DNA of 64,000 nt from Ursus arctos (GCF_023065955.2 NW_026622764.1:75261333-75325332), one strand, 5' to 3'. Counted from the stretch's first letter, positions 10,261 through 22,362 are shown. Numbers and translations are program-made. Notes: generated by a model from the sequence alone, not told the origin.

Positions 10261-11393
10261 GAGAGTTAAGATGGCGGAGGAGTAGGAGACACCGTTTTCA
10301 GCCGGTCCTCCGAGTCGAGCTGGATAGGTACCAGACCAGCCTAAACAACCACGGAACCAGCCTGAGACGCAGGAAGACGCATCTGGATCTCTACAAATGA
10401 ACATCTCCAGCGCTGAGTATTGAGGTACGAAGCGGGGAGCCATGAAACTGTGCACAGATATCGGAAGATAAACGGAAGGGGGAGGGAGCCGCCGCGTTCG
10501 GGTGCCGGGAAGCAGTAGCCACTTGCACGGGAGAGCGGGCGGGGCTCGCGGACGGCACCCGCAAAACAGCAGACTGAGACCGTGAGCTGGGTGCGCGCGC
10601 CACCAGGCATCTCGCGGAACACCGGAATCCCGGCGCGCTCACTGGATCCAGACTGAGACCGGGAGCTTCCCGGAGCGCGCGGGGCGGCTGGCGGCTGGCG
10701 GCATTAGAAACACAAAGGACAGAGACGCGCCAGCCCTGGAAGTGAGGGCTGGGACGCCGGGTGTGGGGCGCACATCCCGGGACACTGCAGGGTTGAGCAG
10801 CACCAACAGTAACAGAGTTAAAGTGGCCAGAACATTAGTGGAGAACGGGCCGCAATCCCTCTGTTCTATGACAGAGGCTGAAATTCGGCTGCTGCTGCTC
10901 TGACTCTCAGAAGAGGCACAGCAAACCGCCAGGGAAAGCCGCCAGAGAACAAAAGCCTGGAAACACCAGCTCAGAGAGTGCCCATCCCCATCCCCCCTCG
11001 CAGGGGACACGGAGACTCTACCCAAACAGAGTTGCCTGAGTATCGGCGCGGCAGGCCCCTCCCCCAGAAGGCAGGCTGAAAAATCAAGAAGCCCACAACC
11101 CGGGTGCCTGGGTGGCACAGTCATTGAGCGCCAGCCTTCGGCTTAGGGCGTGATCCCGGCGTTCCGGAAAGGAGTGCCTCATTGGGCTCCTCCGCTGGGA
11201 GCCTGCTTCTTCCTCTCCCACTCCCCTGCTTCTGTTCCCTCTCTCGCTGGTTGGCTGCCACATAAATAAATAAATAAATAAAATCTTTAAAGAAGAAGCC
11301 CACATCCCTAAGATCCCTATAAAACAAGGGGCACGGCCTGGGTCGCAGTCAATAATTTGGGCTCTGGAAACCCCGCAACCTCTCTTCATCAGA
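10261..11393 (+). promoter_or_regulatory. L1 5' UTR / presumed internal promoter
   Basis: GC-rich and CpG-rich from about 10480 to 10770 (for example 'gagccgccgcgttcgggtgc' at 10485-10504), in contrast to the AT-rich flanks. In mammalian L1s this region is the internal RNA polymerase II promoter that lets new copies carry their own start signal. The first bases, 'agttaagatggcgg', contain AAGATGGCGG, matching the YY1-type site near the start of primate L1 5' UTRs; its use here is inference. A SINE interrupts it at 11102-11292. Confidence 0.75.
11102..11292 (+). mobile_element. Can-SINE nested in the L1 5' UTR
   Basis: The head is 'gggtgcctgggtggcacag', the core has 'gcgtgatcccggcgttccgg', then 'ctccgctgggagcctgcttc' and '(aaat)n aaaatcttt'. 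The target-site duplication is 'aagaagcccacaaccc' (11086-11101) and 'aagaagcccacatccc' (11293-11308), with one difference. It sits about 100 bp before ORF1, so it postdates the L1 or was already present in the source element. Confidence 0.95.
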
Positions 11394-12296
11394 ATGACAA
11401 GAAGGAGAAGCCCCCCCCAGCAAAGAAAAGACAGTGAGTCTGTGGCCTCTGCCACAGAAATAATGGATATGGATGTAACCAAATTATCAGAAATGGAATT
11501 CAGAGTAACGATGGTCAAAATGATGAGTAGAATTGAAAAAACTATTAACGAAAAGGTTACTGAGAATATAGAATCCCTAAGGACAGAAATGAGAGCGAAT
11601 CTGACAGAAATTAAAAATTCTATGAGCCAAATGCAGGCAAAACTAGAGGCTCTGATGGCCAGGGTCGCAGAAGCAGAGGAAAGGGTTAGTGAATTGGAGG
11701 ATGGGTTAATAGAGGAAAAAATGAAAATAGAAGATGGTCTTTAAAAAATCCACACCCACGAATGTAGGTTACGGGAGATTACTGACTCAATGAAACGATC
11801 CAATGTTAGAATCATCGGCATCCCCGAGGGGGTGGAGAAAAACAGAGGTCTAGAAGAGATATTTGAACAAATTGTAGCTGAAAACTTCCCTAATCTAGCA
11901 AGGGAAACAAACATTCGTATCCAAGAGGCAGAGAGGACCCCTCCCAAGCTCAACCATGACAAACCTACGCCACGTCACGTCATAGTGCAATTCGCAAATA
12001 TTAGATGCAAGGATACAGTATTGAAAGCGGCCAGGGCAAAGAAATTTCTCACGTACCAAGGCAAAAGCATCAGAATTACGTCAGACCTGTCTACACAGAC
12101 CTGGAATGAGAGAAAGGGTTGGGGGAGCATATTTAAAGCTCTTTCAGAGAAAAACATGCAGCCAAGGATCCTTTATCCAGCAAGGCTGTCATTCAGAATT
12201 GATGGAGAAATAAAGACATTTCAGAATCGCCAGTCACTAACCAATTTCGTAACCACGAAACCAGCCCTACAGGAGATATTACGGGGGGTTCTATAA
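11394..12296 (+). pseudogene. L1 ORF1 (ORF1p, RNA-binding chaperone), one premature stop
   Basis: L1 ORF1p is a trimeric cytoplasmic RNA-binding protein that coats L1 RNA. Here ATG at 11394 opens a 300-codon frame ending TAA at 12294-12296, a normal length for carnivore ORF1p. A single in-frame TAA at 11742-11744 (codon 117) cuts it after the coiled coil. Residues about 45-115 are heptad-rich, with repeated E/K/L/M (for example 'RVAEAEERVSELEDG'). After the stop, 'RSNVRIIGIPEG' opens the RRM region and 'DLSTQTWNERKGWGSIFKAL' lies in the C-terminal domain. No frameshift is needed to join the two halves. ORF2 follows 72 nt downstream. Translation would give only the N-terminal coiled-coil part. 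Confidence 0.93.
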
Positions 12297-12368
12297 AAGT
12301 AAAAAGGCCCCAAGAGTGATACAGAACAGAAAGTCACAGCCAATACAAACAAAGACTTTACTGTCAAC

Positions 12369-15300
12369 ATGGCAACATTAAAATGATATCTCTCAGTAAT
12401 CAGTCTTAATGTAAATGGTTTGAACCATCCCATAAACGCCACAGGGTTGCAGATTGGATAAAAAGAAATGACCCATCCATTTGCTGTCTACAAGAGACTC
12501 ATTTCAAACCCAAAGATGCATTCAGACTGAGAGTAAGGGGATGGAGTACCATCTTTCACGCAAATGGACCTCAAAAGAAAGCTGGGGTAGCAATTCTCAT
12601 ATCAGATAAATTGGATTTTAAACTACAGACTATAGTTAGAGACGCAGAAGGGCACTATATTATTCTTAAGGGAAGTATTCAACAAGTGGATATGACAATT
12701 ATAAATATATATGCCCCCAACAGGGGAGCAGCAAGATACACAAGCCAACTCTTAACCAGAATAAAGAGACATATAGATAGATAAAAATACATTAATAGTA
12801 GGGGACCTCAACACTCCACTACCAGAAATAGACAGAACACCCTGGCAAAAACTAAGCAAAGAATCAAAGGCTTTGAATGCCATACTCGACGAGTTGGACC
12901 TCATAGATATATATAGAACACTACACCCCAGAACCAAAGAATACTCATTCTATTCTAATGCCCATGGAACATTCTCAAGAATAGACCATGTTCTGGGTCA
13001 CAAAATAGGTCTCAACCGATACCAAAAGATTGAAATTATCCCCTGCATATTCTCAGACCACAACGCTCTGAAATTGGAACTCAACCACAAGGAAAAATTT
13101 GGAAGAAACTCAAACACTTGGAGACTAAGAACCATCCTGCTAAGGAATGACTCGATAAACCAGGAAATCAAAAATCAAATTAAACAATTTATGGAGACCA
13201 CTGAGAATGAAAATACAACAGTCCAAAACCTATGGGATACTGCAAAGGCAGTCCTAAGGGGGAAATACATAGCCATCCAAGCCTCACTCAAAAGAATAGA
13301 AAAATCTAAAATGCAGTTTTTATATTCTCACCTCAAGAAGCTGGAACAGCAACAGAGGGACAGGCCTAATCCACGCACGAGGAAGCAGTTGACCAAAATT
13401 AGAGCTGAAATCAATCAAGCAGAAACCAGAAGTACAGTAGAGCAGATCAACAGGACTAGAAGCTGGTACTTTGAGAGAATCAATAAAATTGACAGACCAC
13501 TGGCAAGACTTATCCAAAAGAAAAGAGAAAGGACCCAGATTATTAAAATTATGAATGAAAAAGGAGAGGTCACGACGAGCACCATTGAAATTGGAAGGAT
13601 TATTAGAAATTTTTACCAACAGCTATATGCCAATAAACTAAGCAATCTGGAAGAGATGGAATCCTTCCTGGAAACCTATAAAATACCAAGATTGAAACCG
13701 GAAGAAATTGATTCCTTAAACAGGACAATTAATTATGAAGAAATTGAGTCAGTGATAAACAACCTTCCAAATAACAAAACTCCAGGCCCGGACGGTTTTC
13801 CTGGGGAATTCTACCAAACATTCAAAGAAGAAATAATACCTATTCTCCTAAAGCTATTTCAAAAAATAGAAACAGAAGGAAAGCTACCAAACTCATTCTA
13901 TGAGGCCAATATTACCTTGATCCCCAAACCAGGCAAAGACCCCATCAAAAAGGAGAATTACAGACCAATTTTCCTAATGAATATGGACGCCAAAATCCTC
14001 AACAAGATACTTGCTAATAGAATCCAACAGTACATTAAAAGGATTATCCATCACGATCAAGTGGGATTCATACCTGGGATGCAAGCGTGGTTCAATATTC
14101 GCAAATCAATCAGCGTGATACATCATATCAACAAGAAAAGACTCAGGAACCATATGATCCTCTCAATCGATGCCGAAAAAGCATTTGACAAAATGCAACA
14201 TCCTTTCCTGATTAAAACCCTTCAGAGTGTAGGGCTAGAGGGTACATTCCTCAATCTCATAAAAACCATCTATGAAAAGCCTACAGGAAATATCATTCTC
14301 AATGGGGAAAAGCTGGAAGCCTTTCCCTTAAGATCAGGAACTCGACAAGGATGCCCACTCTCGCCACTATTATTCAACATAGTACTAGAAGTCCTTACAA
14401 CAGCAATCAGATGACAAAAAGGGATCAAAGGTATTCAAATTGGCAAAGAAGAAGTCAAAATGTCTCTCTTTGCAGATGACATGATACTCTATATGGAAAA
14501 CCCAAAAGAAGCCACTCCTAAACTATTAGAAGTTATAGAGCAATTCAGTAACGTGGCAGGATACAAAATAAATGCTCAGAAATCAGTTACATTTCTATAC
14601 ACGAATAACGAGACCGAAGAAAGAGAAATTAGGGAATCCATCCCATTTACAATAGCACCAAAAACCATACGTTACCTTGGAATTAACTTAACCAGAGATG
14701 TAAAGGACCTATATTCTAGAAACTATAAATCACTCTTGAAAGACATAGAGGAAGACATAAAAAGATGGAAAGATATTCCATGCTCATGGATCGGAAGAAT
14801 TAACATAGTTAAAATGTCCATGCTACCCAGAGCAATCTACACTTTCAATGCTATCCCAATCAAAATACCAAGGACATTTTTCAAAGAACTGGAACAAACA
14901 GTCCTTAAATTTGTATGGAAACAGAAAAGGCCCCGAATCTCCAAGGAACTGTTGAAAAGGAAAAACAAAGCTGGGGGCATCACAATGCCGGATTTCGAGC
15001 TGTACTACAAAGCTGTGATCACAAAGACAGCATGGTACTGGCACAAAAACAGACACATAGACCAATGGAACAGAATAGAGAGCCCAGAAATGGACCCTCG
15101 GCTCTTTGGGCAACTAATATTTGATAAAGCAGGAAAAAACATCCGGTGGGAAAAAGACAGTCTCTTCAATAAATGGTGCTGGGAAAATTGGACAGCTACA
15201 TGCAAGAGAATGAAACTTGACCACTCTCTCACACCATACACAAAAATAAACTCCAAATGGATGAAAGACCTCGATGTGAGACAGGAATCCATCAAAATTC

Positions 15301-16199
15301 TAGAGGAGAATATAGGCAACACCCTCTACGACATCGGCCAAAGCAACCTTTTTCATGACACATCCCCAAAGGCAAGAGAAAAAAAAGATAAAATGAATTT
15401 ATGGGACTTCATCAAGATTAAAAGTTTCTGCACATCCAAGGAAACAGTCAGAAAAACTAAGAGGCAGCCCACGGAATGGGAGAATATATTTGCAAATGAC
15501 ACTACAGATAAAGGACTGGTATCCAAGATCTACAAAGAACTTCTCAAACTCAATACACGAGAGACAAATAAACAAATCAAAAAATGGGCAGAAGATATGA
15601 ACAGACACTTTTCCAATGAAGACATACAAATGGCTAACAGACACATGAAAAAATGTTCAAAATCATTAGCCATCAAGGAAATTCAAATCAAAACCACACT
15701 GAGATACCACCTTACGCCAGTTAGAATGGCAAAAATAGACAAGGCAAGAAACAACAATTGTTGGAGAGGATGTGGAGAAAGGGGATCCCTCCTACATTGT
15801 TGGTGGGAATGCAAGTTGGTACAGCCACTCTGGAAAACATTGTGGAGGTCCCTTAAAAAGTTAAAAATTGAGCTACCCTATGATCCAGCCATTGCACTAC
15901 TGGGTATTTACCCCAAAGATACAGACGTGGTGAAGAGAAGGGCCATATGCACCCCAATGTTCATAGCAGCAATGTCCACAATAGCTAAATTGTGGAAGGA
16001 GCCGAGATGCCCTTCAACAGATGACTGGATTAAGAAGTTGTGGTCCATATATACGATGGAATATTACTCAGCTATCAGAAAGAACGAGTTCTCAACATTT
16101 GCTACAACATGGACGGCACTGGAGGAGATAATGCTAAGTGAAATAAGTCAAGCAGAGAAAGACAACTATCATATGATTTCTCTCATCTATGGAACATAA
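12369..16199 (+). pseudogene. L1 ORF2 (endonuclease-reverse transcriptase), disrupted
   Basis: ORF2p nicks target DNA and reverse-transcribes L1 RNA in the nucleus. The inferred start at 12369 ('MATLK') is supported by the following 'VISLNVNGLN' in the same frame. Disruptions: TGA at 12384-12386 (codon 6), an apparent 1-nt loss near 12434-12438 where the frame leaves the conserved reading, an apparent 4-nt 'gata' gain at about 12774-12783 that restores it, and TGA at 14412-14414 inside the RT domain. Endonuclease motifs lie in two frames ('QETHF' near 12491; 'FSDHNAL' near 13050). RT blocks include '[16 protein letters not shown]', '[16 protein letters not shown]' and the catalytic 'FADD' at 14469-14480. 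The C-terminal zinc-knuckle-like CX3CX7HX4C motif begins near 15762. Length is about 1,275 codons, normal for L1. Open stretches are 12873-14414 and 14460-16199. Confidence 0.95.
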
Positions 16200-16513
16200 G
16201 AACTAGGATGATCGGTAGGGGAAGAAAGGGATAAAGAAAGGGGGGGTAATCAGAAGGGGGAATGAAACATGAGAGACTGTGGACTATGAGAAACAAACTG
16301 AGGACTTCATAGGGGAGGGGGGTGGGGGAATGGGATAGACCGGTGATGGGTAGTAAAGAGGGCACGTATTGCATGGTGCACTGGGTGTTATACACAACTA
16401 ATGAATCATCGAGTCTTACATCGGAAACCGGGATGTACCGTATGGTGACTAACATAATATAATAAAAAATCATTAAAAAAAAAAAAAGTACGTAACACTT
16501 AAAAAAAAAAAAA
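16200..16513 (+). other. L1 3' UTR with poly(A) signal and interrupted A-tail
   Basis: The G-rich tract at about 16305-16335 ('aggggaggggggtgggggaa') is typical of L1 3' UTRs and can form a G-quadruplex. AATAAA lies at 16461-16466. Thirteen A's (16475-16487) are followed by 13 bp, 'gtacgtaacactt' (16488-16500), and a second A-run (16501-16513 before the duplication). Confidence 0.9.
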
Positions 16514-16530
16514 AAGAAGTTGAAACTCTA
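16514..16530. repeat. 17-bp target-site duplication, right copy
   Basis: Identical to 10244-10260. The first two A's could also be counted in the A-tail. Confidence 0.97.
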
Positions 16531-16707
16531 CAGATAACTGAGCGGGTGGTCACCTGGGTTTGAGTGGTTGGTCCCTCCTCGCACTTCCACTCCCCACCCC
16601 TGCCCAGAACTCATTTAGAAGTTAGAAAGTTAGATGTGGTAATTCGAAGCCAAACAAAATCAGCCCTGAATTAAACATTTATTTTAGATATCTGTTTGCT
16701 CACAAAC

Positions 16708-16757
16708 ATAAATAAAATAAAATAAAATAAAATAAAATAAAATAAATAAAATAAAAA
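16708..16757. repeat. (AAAAT)n microsatellite
   Basis: About ten units of AAATA/AAAAT with a slightly irregular end. Confidence 0.95.
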
Positions 16758-16899
16758 TGGACTTAAGCTGAGAATTTTTCAAATATTGTTTCTCTGAAAA
16801 AAAAAACTATAGTTGAAACTTTATTTGATTAAACTTTTCAATTTCAGAGAGTTCGAACATGGGCTTATCCAACTGAAGCTACAGTGGAGAAGAAGGGAT

Positions 16900-17110
16900 A
16901 GATTCAAATCTATTTAAGAGATAAAAGCCACAATTCTTGGTATGGAGAAATAGGGAAAGGAAAGAATCAAGAATAATTCGAAGTTTTCTAGCTCAAGTTA
17001 TTGGGTTCTTGGTAATATCAACAAGTAAGATCTGGAGTTCAGAAGGCACATGCTGAGGTATGGATGACACGTAGCCTCTGGATGAGGCAAATGGAGGCTC
17101 CTGGTGAAGA
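16900..17110 (-). mobile_element. Possible L2 fragment, antisense
   Basis: 'tctagctcaagttattgggt' and 'agatctggagttcagaagg' match antisense L2 blocks in the right order. It is diverged. The 17396-17470 segment below may belong to the same copy. Confidence 0.45.
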
Positions 17111-17395
17111 GCAGACTAGTGTGAGTGGCAGAGGAGAACACCAGAGACTCAGACTTGGGGTCACTAATAGCAGGATGTTAAACAGATGGTCAAAATGTGA
17201 AAAAGCAACCCCCACCATCAGCACAGTTTGTACATCAAGGGTACAGTAAGTGTACAATGAGGTCTAGGATGAAATAGTGGGGACTGCCAACATTTAAGAA
17301 GGAATCCAAGATACTGGAAAGTATCAGAAATCATTACTCTCAATTCATAAGACAACTAGGCATGGAACTGTACAAATATTTGCAATTAAGGGGAA

Positions 17396-17470
17396 AAAAT
17401 CAAACTTTATTAAGTGCCTGCTATGTGCAGAACATTGTCTTATGTGTACTGACAGATGTGAAGATGATTA
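17396..17470 (-). mobile_element. L2 LINE 3' end, antisense
   Basis: 'ttattaagtgcctgctatgt' then 'gcagaacattgtcttatgtg' is the antisense L2 3' end. It is followed by a 14-A run at about 17481-17494. Confidence 0.6.
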
Positions 17471-17494
17471 TAATTTGTTAAAAAAAAAAAAAAA

Positions 17495-20400
17495 CCTCAG
17501 CATCAGAAGAGCCTCTTGAACAGAGAATGCATGAGTGTAACGCAACATGCAAGGACATGAGCTAAGTGAGAATACGGATGAGGAGGGAGGGAGGACTGGG
17601 CAGACCCCATTTGTGGCAACACAGTACTGGTTATGAGCTGAACTTGGACTAGTCAACTTCTCCTAACCAAACTGGAATATGAGTGAGTGTTTCTATATGG
17701 AGTGGGAGCTTTACAAAGGATGTGGTTGCTAACAAAAAGTTCTACACCAGTGATGGAGAGACAGAAGATTAGAGAAGGGGAGGTTGTGTGTAAATCTCTG
17801 GTCAGTATGGTAGCCATACCCAACCTTTACCCAATCCTATAGCATGGGTCATGGGAAGATCTTGCCACAGAGAAACAACGGATATAAACCATTTGGGAAC
17901 ATGTTGGGAGGCATGAATTATACTCCCCAGCTGTTTTTTCATACACTGACATAAGCTCTGAAGTCCCTTGAACTATCAAGTGCTAGGAAGCCATGAGATA
18001 TGATGATTTAATAATGTGTCAAGTGTTCTGCACTAATTGTAGGTAGACTCTGTCAGTACCAGTAATATTTTCCATTTTGTTTTCCCACTATTTTCTGTTA
18101 ACATATTTACAGGATGTATTCGTATTCTGTAGAATATCAATTTAGATTTAAAAATTTAGATTTTAAAATTAGATTTAAAAATTATTAAACACTTTAAAGT
18201 CCTTTATTTTCAAAACTAATTTTCTTAGCAAAGAAAAATTATATTTATCTAAAAGAAACTTATAAGCTAAAAAACACTCCATGTTCAAGAGTCACACAAG
18301 CTATAATATGCAATTCAAAGAGTGTGTCACCTATCCCTTACATACACATGCTCAGTAAGAACCCGCTAAGGTGCTAGAGCTGAAAAGGTCAAGATAAGGA
18401 ATTTCTATGATGTATATTATAAATATTATATTATTTAATATATTATGGGTATATTAATAATATTTTTCATTATATCTATATTAATGATATTTAATGCTCA
18501 ATTGAATTAATAAAATTAATTTAATAAAATTGTGCATATACATATATATGTAATTTGGGTTAATTAGGTCTTTAGTATCTGTATAACAAGATTTTGTAAA
18601 ATAAGGTTCATTCTGAAATGAACAGGGAAAATCAATTGATTAGGGTAAGGATAGAGGAAAAGGAAGCAATAATTGTATTGAGTTCTAGCCTATGCAGTAT
18701 TGGATTTTTGTGTTTTTCTCTATGTGTGTAACCAGTGTATGCGTATGAGATAGAAAGAGAGAGAGAAAGAGAAGATGTTCTTTGTTATAAAGAACAAATT
18801 CTCTTACCATATTTCTGTTATTGAATTTTGATGAACAATTAATACTACCCCTTGCTTGTCTAAATGTTTAGAATGTAATTATATATACTTAGTAGTAAAA
18901 CTGTTTGAATGCATTCCGAAGTACTCTTTGGGGATTCAGAAAGCATTTTGGAATCTTGTAGCATTTCAAAAATATCACCATAAACAATAATTGTCATATT
19001 AACAAAGAGCAAAGGTTCAGGTTACTAGAGATTTAAGGTCAACAAAATGGCAGTAACAAGTGTTTTCTACAGATTTTTAAATCTCATTCATCCTAAGAGC
19101 TCAAAATTCTTTCAAGAACATAATTTCTCTCTGTACCGTATCTATGATGCCTTCTCACTTTATCCATAGAAGGAGGACAGGCTAAATATGTTCCAAAATG
19201 TTCCATCATGTGCAACAGATGCTCTCTCATAAAACTGGGATCAAACCTTAAACCTGCGAGTTCCTATTGCAACATTTTAGCAGAAAATTGTTATCTTCAA
19301 GAAAAACTGCTAGTAAAAACTGGGATGAATTTATGTTCAAATCTAAGTAGAACAGAAATAAAACAAACTGAATTAAGGATTTGACATGACAGACTGAGAC
19401 ATCTAAAGGGCAAGGCAGTTTAACTTTTGGATTAAAAATATTTCATTTTTTAAATTTTCCAAATTTATTTTAAAAAACTCACTGAGAAAAGTTAGGAAAT
19501 GGTAGCAAAGGAAGGTCTCCCAGCTTATGAATAGTATTGGATGCCTAACAATGAGTTTAGTTTGGAGCGTCCCTCAGACTCACGGCTTTCAGAATGTTGC
19601 AAGTAGAAAGGTGGCCCCTCATTTGAAGCACATCTAGTGTCTGGATTTCCACAAAGAGCTTAGAAGGAGGAAGCTGGTGGCAATCTAACTGGGATGGTAA
19701 GAGCATGAAAAGAATTACCTTGAATATTCTTTGGCATAGTAAGTACAGTTTTTACTTAACATTGGTGTTTATTTGGGGTGGTTCAAAGGCTGAATTGATA
19801 GAGATCATGGGGAGAAAGTATTAAAGCACTCAAGCCCTTCTGTCTGTCTCCTGTTTGATCAGAGTCTGCCCTCATTATTCTGCTGAACGGCAACAACTCT
19901 ATTCATTTGTTGAAGAATTCAGCAAAAATGGCATTTGCACTAAAGTCAAAGATGTTCTGGGAACAGAAAGTAGTGACACCAACCGATGGAGAGGGGAATC
20001 TCTCATGAATTTACGAGGCTTACAGATGGAAATCTTCGTGATGAATTAATAATGAAGCTTGCTGTGAACTGGAAGGTCCTCTGTGGCCTAGGGCTTCCAT
20101 TGTCATTATGAGTAAGGGGCTTTCCATTCAAAGTCCAATCGCCAGACAGAGTGGCCTGGCCAGAGAGCTCCACATCAGACAGCCATGCAAAGTTATCTCT
20201 CCAACCAGTGTTGGGTGTCTCCTCCTGGCACCCAAAATACACATTTCAGGTGGTTGCTCACAGTTAATGAAAATCTTAGTAAATCGGAGACCGTGATCCT
20301 TTGGGAAACCAGTTACTGCTTTTAATTTGTCTTAACTAAACTGTTACATATTCATTGCTAATTACTGGTGCCTTGGTTCATTGTCTGATGTATACTAGAC

Positions 20401-21609
20401 ATACCCTTCTTGAGAGTTTTCTATAAAAAAGAATTTTATTTAAGTGCATACATCATGCTATATATTGCCTACTACTGTCCAGCTCCATCCAAACATGCAA
20501 GGGGTGGTCTCCAGCAATGGGACTAGTGCTGCCTGATACAGAATTACATATGGGGACAAGAATGTGACCCTCTCTGCTCCACTGCTCCCTGAATATAACA
20601 ATTATGCAAATTCTTTTTGTTCAGGCTTAAGAATGTGCTATGAGCATTTTCAGTGGGCCTGGAAAAGCAGCCTTCCTCAAGATGATAGAAATACTATAAT
20701 TAAATCATTTCAAGGGATTTGAATGTAACATGGTGTTACTGTGTTCTCTTTGTAGTCTGCAACTACTGTCTTAAAGAAAGTATTAGACTTGTATCCTTCT
20801 CAAGATCTCTGGTTAGAGCTTCTTGTTTAAGAACAAAGGGAAGGTTGAACCCCTCATTAGAAACAAAGTTATAATTCAATGCCCCTGCATTTCCTCCAAT
20901 GCATTTGGCGCTAGCGACATATCAGGAGCAGACTGTCATCCTAGGATTCGATAAAACCATCATTTTGGCAAAACAAAACAAAACAAAAATTTGGCCTTAG
21001 GAAATCGTGAGTCATCCCTGTGATCCTTCCAGCTGTGCTTTGCACTGGGAGTAATAAATCATGTGTAAATAATAATCACCAAAATTAAATGTGTGGATGT
21101 TGGATAATTCTTTGTCATTGTTACTCACTAATAACAGTAATTTGGTTAAGTAAATTGTATTGATATCAAATGTTCCTAGGATGCAGCTTTCAATTAACAG
21201 GTCATGCATTCCATCTTCAAATGACACAACATTTCACTTGTTATTTCCTCCCCGATCATATTTTAAAGTTTCCCAATGCTTCTTTCTTCTTTTCATTTTA
21301 CTGCTCTTGTTTCCCTTCTGTGGCCAACACCATACAGTCCTGGTGCAAGGTCGACAGGTTGGCTGTCGCTGCCAAAGGAGGACGATGCCAGGTGCCCTCC
21401 TCATTCCCATGCCAGAGCTGAAGTCCTCGCCCAGTTTCACCCTTTCTCATGGGCCCTACAGTGCTTGCCCAGGCGGGGCTGAGAGCCTCCCACCCACAGT
21501 TAGAGGGCCCCACCTTTGTGATACAATTTGCTAGACTCCAGTCATGCTGTTCTGCCAAAAGCTATCTCCCATTTGATCCCCAGCTCACACAATGACACTC
21601 ACGGCTTAC
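17495..21609. other. Long non-genic stretch
   Basis: No exon, RNA gene or interspersed repeat that I can name. It contains an AT-rich, partly self-complementary tract at 18411-18560, a purine run at 18748-18775 and a small local duplication at 18139-18183. Open frames at 19855-20049 and 20003-20242 are short and overlap on opposite strands without family features. Confidence 0.45.
18411..18560. repeat. AT-rich low-complexity tract
   Basis: Almost entirely A/T with many TATTA/TAATA units. Several short inverted repeats could form hairpins. Confidence 0.8.
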
Positions 21610-21750
21610 CTCTTCCTTTACCCTTCTAGAATAACGAAATGCTGCAACGGGAAGTGAATAGGTGCTGCCACCTCAGTGATCTGCCCCAAGCTGCACAGCA
21701 CGTTAGAGGTAGAGCGGGAACCAGACAAAAGCATCAGGTCCCCAGTGCAG
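21610..21750 (-). mobile_element. Possible MIR, antisense
   Basis: 'gatctgccccaagctgcaca' and 'gttagaggtagagcgggaac' parallel the antisense MIR block of 'cttgcccaaggtcacacagc' and 'agtggcagagccgggattcg'. Confidence 0.55.
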
Positions 21751-22114
21751 AGTTTGGTCCCCTGTGATGGCGGCGCTTGGAAACAATCCAAGCCATCTGT
21801 GACTGTTCTTCAGAGCTAGACAATACAGAGAAACCAGTTTTAGACTAAATCACCCATTGGACAGTTGCAGAAACTGAGATCAAAACAGGCTAATGAATAA
21901 GCCCTGCAATTCAGAGGAAAAGCCCTATTATACAGAGACCTGCTTGTCCCCGTCCCAGGTCTCTCTCCCAGCTGCCTTGCCTCGAGCACAGACAGGGCTT
22001 TTGGAGATAATTCAGGGCACCTCTTTCAATTCCACATCAGGACCACCAGAAACACAATGTGAGCCACAACTGTAGGCTGTGGGCATAATGTAAAGTTTCC
22101 TAAAGGTGACGTTT
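21751..22114. other. Non-genic stretch
   Basis: No recognised repeat or gene. Confidence 0.35.
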
Positions 22115-22362
22115 TAGAACATAAAGAGATGAAATCAATTCCAGTAATAATTTTATGTAACCCCGTATGTGCAAAGCATCATCACTTCAAGGTGTAAGCA
22201 ATCTAAGGGATTATTAATATGATATTTTACATTATTTTTTATACCAATTCCTTAAAATTCAGTGTCTATTTTACATCTCATGGCTCATCTGTTTGGATCA
22301 GCCACATCTTCGTGCTCAGTAACCACTTGAGGCTAGTGGCTGCTGTACTGGACAAGAGAACC
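22115..22362 (+). mobile_element. Old DNA-transposon remnant (hAT-like), family not assigned
   Basis: Blocks such as 'gaaatcaattccagtaataa', 'gatattttacattatttttt' and 'acttgaggctagtggctgct', ending near 'ctggacaag', match a common mammalian non-autonomous DNA transposon that I recognise by sequence but cannot name safely. The antisense piece at 62096-62285 appears to be the same family. Confidence 0.65.

Larger units (their letters stand above)
10261..16513 (+). mobile_element. Near full-length LINE-1 (L1), inactive
   Basis: A complete L1 layout is visible: 5' UTR (10261-11393) starting 'gagagttaagatggcggagg', ORF1 (11394-12296), a 72-bp inter-ORF spacer, ORF2 (about 12369-16199), 3' UTR with G-rich tract, AATAAA at 16461-16466 and two A-tracts. 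Total length is 6253 bp, including a roughly 0.2-kb Can-SINE plus its duplication in the 5' UTR. A perfect 17-bp target-site duplication and near-intact frames mean the insertion is young compared with every other L1 in the window. It cannot be autonomous: ORF1 has one in-frame stop, and ORF2 has two stops plus a 1-nt deletion and a 4-nt insertion. No 5' truncation or inversion is apparent. Confidence 0.97.

Noticed and set aside
10639..11124. 161-codon minus-strand frame over the L1 5' UTR
   Set aside because: It is antisense to a GC-rich L1 5' UTR and continues into the SINE; no protein features.
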